Assembly (NCBI GenBank): GCA_963576735.1
Contig: OY755175.1
Coordinates: 7,580,401-7,644,400 of the forward strand
DNA length: 64,000 bases
Reading direction: 5' to 3'
Source of the DNA: Bedellia somnulentella
Lineage: Eukaryota > Arthropoda > Insecta > Lepidoptera > Bedelliidae
In this document: in pieces, positions 58,203 through 64,000 of the stretch
Numbering within the stretch: the first letter of the stretch is position 1
Layout of the letters: every line of letters starts with the position of its first letter
Made by a program: the position numbers and the translations under genes
The notes under the pieces: generated by a model
What the model saw: the letters and a program-made list of their open reading frames with translations, nothing else
The model's database searches: none
What the model was told of the DNA's origin: nothing

Positions 58203-60689
58203 TATTATCTATAGAGTAGTTTATGCAATAACAACGGTTTTAAACTATGAGGAAAATACCATGATGCAACTATAATACCTGATTTTTCTAGATAGCAGCG
58301 ATGCGGTTTTTCTCCTCTCTCAGATTCGCTTATTACACAATACTGTCAAGAATTTGTTCTCAAAAAAACGTTAAGCGATGTTGTGATCAAATTCCTCTGC
58401 CAATCTTCTGGTATATCTTCAGAGAATTAGCAAAGCATGTTTTTCTTAAATTTGGTTTGAAATTATTGGTTCTATTTTTGTTTTCACTCCATTCGTTCTT
58501 TAATTTAAACGCACGCGATAGTACAAAACTGAAACGAGATTTGTTCTTGCTTTCAACATTGAGTAATGTTTTTTTTTAAAAACCTTATATTTATATTAAC
58601 GAAGAAGTATCACCGTTTCGGTTCCCAAGCCCAACGAAAAACTTCGAGGAAATCCGAGTTCATTAACATACGCGCGTGAACTCATTCCATGCGTTGCATA
58701 AAAAGTAAGAATCGAGTGAGTTATGCTTTTTATGATAATCACGATGTTATTTAATCAGTAATCGTGTAATCTAAATAGAAATTTCACACGTAATCGAAAC
58801 AATATGTAATGTAATCGAGTGGCGCATGCGCGAAGCCGCATGTCATCCAGATGATTTACTGCATCACGGCGGTCTTCGCCTGATTAGTCAATTATTAGCA
58901 CATTTCATTTTAGTAACTTTCAAATTCGGTGAGTTTCTGAGAATACTTGTTGGACGCTTGCTGCACGTAAATTGCAATTTTATTCAATGAAATTGTACTA
59001 AAGCTATGAAGTATTTGTTTTAGTATGAGTCTTATTTTGTTTGATTTTAAACAGTATTTTTAACTTCGGTAAATCTTGAAAAATCTTGGCCGATTTTATA
59101 AAAAAAAAATAAGTGGTTAGGTATAATATCATTGAGATTAGTATAAGTGAGACATATATGCCTAGATTTCTCTCTAGACCGATATAATTTCATTACAAAG
59201 ACAAACTTTCCTTCATCTACGACAAAAGCATATATATATCTTCGATTGTGCGTACCACAAAGTTGGCGAACTTACAAAGCATGAATAATTTGATTCTATT
59301 GTATTTGCTATACTCAGCCCCTTTTAACGCCCACCAATTCAATTCCATCCCTTTCGTACTTTCACTCGTCCTTTCAATATGTCCCCACTAAGTCTAGATG
59401 GTGATTTGCAACGATGCGTATGAAATATAACAGCTGGGTGTCGATGCATTGTGAAAACGTGAGTTATTGCAGTTTGCTACTGATGTAATTTCGCTTTCGT
59501 CAGCAAACGGGCGGGCCTAGAACAATCTCGCGTCGGGCTCACAGACGAGTAATGACACTATTGTTTGGTCGTGTTTAATTAAAATCGATCCCACTACCTC
59601 CCGAGTCTTGGTTCGAGGATTAACAACCGGCGCTCGATGCTCGACTGCTCGACTACACCGACAATCGATAGGATTACGTGAAAAGAGAAACTTTAGTTTC
59701 CTATTACATCCTAATCCTTACTCAATATAATCACCTTATTGGGGTTCGATACTACAATTACATCGAAAGTTCTTTGTACAACTTACAATAAACAGTAAGA
59801 TAATAATTAATAAACTGATAGAAGATGTTATAATTATTTATAAATATTGGCAAGATAGTAAGTCAGCGCACCGATTAAAGTATTTCTTTTCTTTCTTTAT
59901 TTTAATAATTTAGGGAAGTCTTATTAAATTTTGTTAAGTTTTGGCAAATAATATACAATACAACTTAGCGTGAAAATGTAACTCCTGCATAAAATTTGTA
60001 CACGGAAAATAAAACGTAATAAATCATTTAAGTTGTCGTAAAGTTGATAAGCAACGAAATGAAATACATTTTTAACGGTGACGAAATTTCATCAATTTCC
60101 ATAACTGCTACTACGAGTATGGGCGCCTGAAAACTTCAATAATTTTATTAATTTATACATTTACGCAAGTTTACCCTTTATATTTTAGAATTGTAGTGTA
60201 ATTAGTGTAATGTTCTTATAATCGTATTTCATCTCGAATTTGACAGTAAGAATTAGTCATGAATAACCGAGTCGCAATTTCTTAAATATATCCTTTTATG
60301 CGAGGTTAAATGTTTACATTAAAAGATAGTATCTACGTCAATGACATCGGGTATAAATAACAAGGTGACATGTATAATAGCGAGCAAACAGACGTCTGTT
60401 TTATCTCAAATTGAGGAAATATTGTTTACATCCCTAAGCATCTTTCTGAAGAGAGGCGGTAATATAATAATTATGTATTTGCGAAATGTCACGAGTCAAC
60501 AAAGAGGTGATGTAACTAAGCCGCAAGGGCACGGCAAGGTCAAAATTATATATTCCAATATTATGACATCATAATGTTATGCCAAAGCAAATTAACACCT
60601 ATTCGTAACTAGGTTTTAATGGTGGCATTCACTAGGAAATAATGAATTTCAAATTGAAGTTAAAACTTCATATTATTAGGGAAATAATT
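58203..60689. other. Repeat-poor non-coding DNA
   Basis: Frames at 58301-58579 and 60341-60574 have no recognisable domain. Confidence 0.45.
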
Positions 60690-60703
60690 TAATAAATATT
60701 ACA

Positions 60704-60960
60704 TAGATACATATACTCACGGTTAAAAATCCCTAGAAGGGGTAGCCAGAGCTAAGGAATAAGAAATTCCTCAGCCACTTTTGGAAGTTGCGTGGGGAAA
60801 AGATAGTAAAATAAAGGTTGTTGGTGATGGGTCTCCAACCGCATCGCCCAAAAATCCCTTAAAAATCCTCAATACCGTTAGTCGCCTCTTACGTTCACTC
60901 ACCGGAAGAAAAAGGGTGATGCTATTCTAAGCCGACACTACACAGCAAAAAAATATAAGC
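60704..60960 (-). mobile_element. SINE-A copy with 14-bp target-site duplication
   Basis: A full-length minus copy flanked by a perfect TAATAAATATTACA at 60690-60703 and 60961-60974. The duplication places the 5' terminus about 14 bases beyond 'ctgtgtagtgtcgg', so this copy carries extra T-rich sequence at its 5' end. Its first ~75 bases are part of the tandem array that follows. Confidence 0.9.
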
Positions 60961-61821
60961 TAATAAATATTACAATGTTTATATTTGGTAAAAGTGCAGT
61001 TTTTGTTGTTTGAAGTTATTATTAATTCAATTATTTCTAAAATTATGAAATCGTCGTTATATTTTATCAAAAAAGCAGAACGGTTTCTCTAGAAAAAGCA
61101 GGAGAAGGCAGTAAACAACATTTTTAATATTCTTTTACACAAAAAAACTGGTATGGAAATCCCTTATTTTCATTATTGATGTTCGGCTATAACATCGCCT
61201 CTTACGTTCACCCACCGGAAGAAAAAGGGTAATGCTATTCTAAGCCGACACTACACAGCAAAAAAATATAAGCTAATAAATATTACAATGTTTATATTTG
61301 GTAAAAGTGCAGTTTTTGTTGTTTGAAGTTATTATTAATTCAATTATTTCTAAAATTATGAAATCGTCGTTATATTTTATCAAAAAAGCAGCACGGTTTC
61401 TCTAGAAAAAGCAGGAGAAGGCAGTAAACAACATTTTTAATATTCTTTTACACAAAAAAACGGGTATGGAAATCCCTTATTTTCATTATTGATGTTCGGC
61501 TATAACATCGCCTCTTACGTTCACCCACCGGAAGAAAAAGGGTAATGCTATTCTAAGCCGACACTACACAGCAAAAAAATATAAGCTAATAAATATTACA
61601 ATGTTTATATTTGGTAAAAGTGCAGTTTTTGTTGTTTGAAGTTATTATTAATTCAATTATTTCTAAAATTATGAAATCGTCGTTATATTTTATCAAAAAA
61701 GCAGCACGGTTTCTCTAGAAAAAGCAGGAGAAGGCAGTAAACAACATTTTTAATATTCTTTTACACAAAAAAACGGGTATGGAAATCCCTTATTTTTATT
61801 ATTGATGTTCGGCTATAACAT
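60883..61821. repeat. Three tandem 313-bp units built on a SINE-A head
   Basis: Unit starts ('cgcctcttacgttcac') are at 60883, 61196 and 61509, exactly 313 bases apart; the last ends at 61821. Each unit contains ~75 bp of the SINE-A 5' end, one copy of its target duplication and ~235 bp of former flanking DNA. Units differ by only a few bases. Units 2 and 3 share changes against unit 1, for example 'gcagcacgg' for 'gcagaacgg'. Confidence 0.95.
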
Positions 61822-62040
61822 GAGCGCGGCGAAGAGCCTTTATTGAAAACGGCTGTAAAAGGGTATTCACGGGGTGATTGACAAATTACCTCCATCCCGA
61901 AGGTTTGAGATCACACCAGGGTCCATGTCATCAGAATTTTTAACCTGCTGACATTTTGCTACATGCTGAGGCTCTTCAATACTATCCTCTTAAATACTAT
62001 AATATATATATATATATATAATATTATTTTATAGTGGCTT
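61822..62040. other. Spacer with a short TA tract
   Basis: A TA run lies at 62000-62021. This stretch may be host flank or the far end of the LTR; I cannot fix the LTR's left boundary. Confidence 0.35.
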
Positions 62041-62044
62041 GATA

Positions 62045-62387
62045 TATGGCACCGTCAATCAAACACATTGAGTTTCTCTGTAAATCAAAGTTTTATTTCA
62101 GTTAATCTAAGAAACAAATCATGAAACAAATCAAACAAACATTAACTTACATACCTGTAAATCAAAGAAACGACATTAAATGTTATTATTCCGGTGTCGA
62201 TTTCTTATTTTATTTAAAATTAGATATTAACTTATTCTTTGTAAAGAGAAATTTTTCTTATTTGACATTAACTAAAAGCGTGCGTCATGACCGTCACAGT
62301 TTACTCTTTCTTAAAAACTCTAAACTACCAAAGAGTTGCTATATGCGCGTGTAAATTCAAATAAAGGAAACTATAGTTTTCTTTACA
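62045..62387 (-). repeat. 3' LTR of the gypsy-type element (left end approximate)
   Basis: On the minus strand, a purine tract with seven Gs (62389-62401 region) is followed by TGTAAAGAAAACTATAG, a plausible LTR start at 62387. An AATAAA lies about 300 bases in. The true end, probably in CA, is not certain, because the 5' LTR is outside the window. Confidence 0.55.
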
Positions 62388-62463
62388 TCTCCCCCCCAAA
62401 AGAGATAAACAATGAGTAAAAGTGAATATAAACAATGAGGTTTATGTTCCCGGCATACACTCT

Positions 62464-63999
62464 TCACACGTAGATAGCAGGAGCCGGTGTGAGCTTCGAT
62501 ATGTGGAAGTAGTTAGACTCTGATCTCTTGTGATCAGTGTTTATCTTGTATATTGATGTAGATATTTTTTCTATAATCTTGTAGGGTCCTATTTTCAGTT
62601 CATCAAGTTTTTTCCTGTTTAATTTGTTCCCGTTTTCCACAAAAACCATGTCTCCTACGTTGAAGTCTATATATTTTCGATGCTTATCATAAATTGTCTT
62701 GTTATAATTATGTGATTTGATTGAGTTTTCTAGAGCTCTTCTCCTATCTTGGATTAAATCATGTTTAGTTCTTTCCTGTTTTAGCTCATTTGGCAAAATA
62801 GTGACATCTGTGCCATAAAGTAAGTATTTCGGAGCATATCCAGTAACTGTGTGCACTGTCTCGTTGTATTTCTTTACACAATTGTGTGCCACAGTCGTCC
62901 ATGCCATTCTTGTATCTTGTTCATTTATTTTACATCTGATTTTGTTGACCAGCGTTTGGTTTAGTCTCTCATTCAAACCATTCGAGAAAGGTGAGTTTAC
63001 TGCTGTAAATATGATTTGTATATTCTTCTCATCTAAAAAACTCTTGAAATCTCTTGAGTTGATACCTGGGTATTGGTCCGAGAGTATCAATTCTATGTCA
63101 TCACATTCTGTACAACTTTTTATAAGTTTGATAAAATCATTTGCATTTTGTCTACTGGATGTTAGTATGTATGCATACCTTGTAAAATGATCTGATAATA
63201 GGTGTAAATATCTCTTTGTTGATCGGGATCCTCCAAAGCCTCCAATGGTATCGATGGAACATATCTGAAATGGTTTTTTGGCAGGCCCCAATTGTGACAT
63301 TAATCCATATTTATTTTTTCCTCTTGATTTATTCTTTATGCAAATTGTGCAGCTTTCACAAATTATTTTTATGTTTTTCGTCATGTTCTCTGCTGTATAC
63401 ACAGTGCTTATCATTTTTTGCATTTGTTTAATTCCGATATGGCTTAGATCTGAATGTATTTTCTTCATGAGCTCTATGCTTAATTTCTCTGATATAATAA
63501 TTTTTTCTTTTTCTCTTACTTTCTTGTAATACACATTGTTTTTTGTATATAACTTATCTCTCTTGCTTTGTATATATTCATTTTGATTTTGATCTTGTAA
63601 AATATCTTCTATTGTTATCATGTTTACTATTTTTAGCTGTTCTTCTAAGTTTTCTTCTGCTTCGAGAACCGGGTTTCTGCTCAGGCAATCTGCTTCAACA
63701 TTATATCTTCCTGGAGAATATTTAATTTGGAAATCATATTGCGATAAATAATGAGTTAAGTCACCTAGCTCTTCGTCTGTTCTACATTTTATGTTCATAT
63801 TTTCCAGTGGCTTGTGATCTGTAAAGACTGTGAATTTTCTGCCTATTAGTAGGTGTTGCCAATACTGAACACATTCTTTAATTGCCAGACATTCCAGATA
63901 CACAGCCTTCTTCCTTTTTTGCACTTCATTTAATTTCTTTGAAAAGTAGGCTACAGGTTTTTCTTCGTTGTTTTTTTGTTTTTGTTTCAGAACTGCTCC
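62464..63999 (-). CDS. Ty3/gypsy-type pol: RNase H plus integrase (N-terminus off window)
   Basis: The frame is open from the window edge to TGA at 62464; the GTG at 63924 is internal. Numbering from there, the RNase H part shows E11, FTDHKPL with D36 and EADCLSR with D79. The integrase has an HHCC zinc finger (H157, H162, C189, C192) and a catalytic core D225, D283 and E319 with 35 residues between the last two. A C-terminal FNVGDMVFVE...KIGPYKIIEK chromatin-type fold follows. Domain order RNase H then integrase places it in Ty3/gypsy. Only about 75 bases separate the stop from the LTR, so no env gene lies downstream. Protease and RT would lie beyond 64000. No lesion is seen. Confidence 0.92.
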   Translation of the reverse strand, partial: GAVLKQKQKNNEEKPVAYFSKKLNEVQKRKKAVYLECLAIKECVQYWQHLLIGRKFTVFTDHKPLENMNIKCRTDEELGDLTHYLSQYDFQIKYSPGRYNVEADCLSRNPVLEAEENLEEQLKIVNMITIEDILQDQNQNEYIQSKRDKLYTKNNVYYKKVREKEKIIISEKLSIELMKKIHSDLSHIGIKQMQKMISTVYTAENMTKNIKIICESCTICIKNKSRGKNKYGLMSQLGPAKKPFQICSIDTIGGFGGSRSTKRYLHLLSDHFTRYAYILTSSRQNANDFIKLIKSCTECDDIELILSDQYPGINSRDFKSFLDEKNIQIIFTAVNSPFSNGLNERLNQTLVNKIRCKINEQDTRMAWTTVAHNCVKKYNETVHTVTGYAPKYLLYGTDVTILPNELKQERTKHDLIQDRRRALENSIKSHNYNKTIYDKHRKYIDFNVGDMVFVENGNKLNRKKLDELKIGPYKIIEKISTSIYKINTDHKRSESNYFHISKLTPAPAIYV

Positions 64000-64000
64000 T

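Noticed and set aside
60883..61821. CRISPR-like or spaced repeat array
   Set aside because: Units are contiguous 313-bp tandem copies with no variable spacers, in a eukaryotic repeat context.

Overview
The window reads as intergenic or intronic DNA from an insect, most probably a moth or butterfly. It is AT-rich and contains no host protein gene that I can support. Nearly everything recognisable is transposable-element DNA of kinds familiar from Lepidoptera: tRNA-headed SINEs with a 'gtgagggaaaacatcgtgagg'-type body, RTE-clade LINE 3' ends, short Helitrons with A^TC...CTAG^T ends, a mariner and a Penelope-like element. The order assignment is inferred from repeat content, not from a host gene.

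Layout. 1-1602 (minus) is the 5' part of a LINE ORF that runs off the left edge, with an N-terminal C2H2 finger and an RT. Its missing C-terminal half is seen in a second, decayed copy at 27165-28380, which shows a restriction-like endonuclease. 3805-6690 is an intact 961-codon APE-RT ORF of a CR1-like LINE with an AAAT-repeat tail. 9525-10165 is another LINE 3' end. 15068-16430 is a Penelope-like element with a GIY-YIG domain, interrupted by a 200-N gap. 10-42 kb is dense with short repeats: about 20 copies of one SINE-like family (called SINE-A here), tRNA-headed SINEs (C, D and E), RTE LINE 3' ends and Helitrons. A TTAA-flanked MITE lies at 42098-42324. A CR1-like LINE 3' end at 42990-45325 is split by a mariner at 43620-44916. 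From about 46 to 60.7 kb recognisable repeats are sparse, and a CpG-rich block sits at 46.83-46.97 kb. At 60.7-61.8 kb a SINE-A insertion leads into three tandem 313-bp units. 62387-64000 (minus) is the 3' end of a Ty3/gypsy-type LTR retrotransposon.

How the parts relate. SINE-A and SINE-D end in the same 3' block as the RTE LINE (CTCTGsCTACCCC ... GyCGTGAGTATA, followed by a tetranucleotide tail). Six SINE-A copies and two RTE copies are flanked by perfect 11-14 bp target-site duplications that I read directly. The simplest reading is that the RTE machinery moves these SINEs. Nesting gives a partial chronology: LINE then mariner at 43-45 kb, and SINE-A insertion then tandem triplication at 61 kb.
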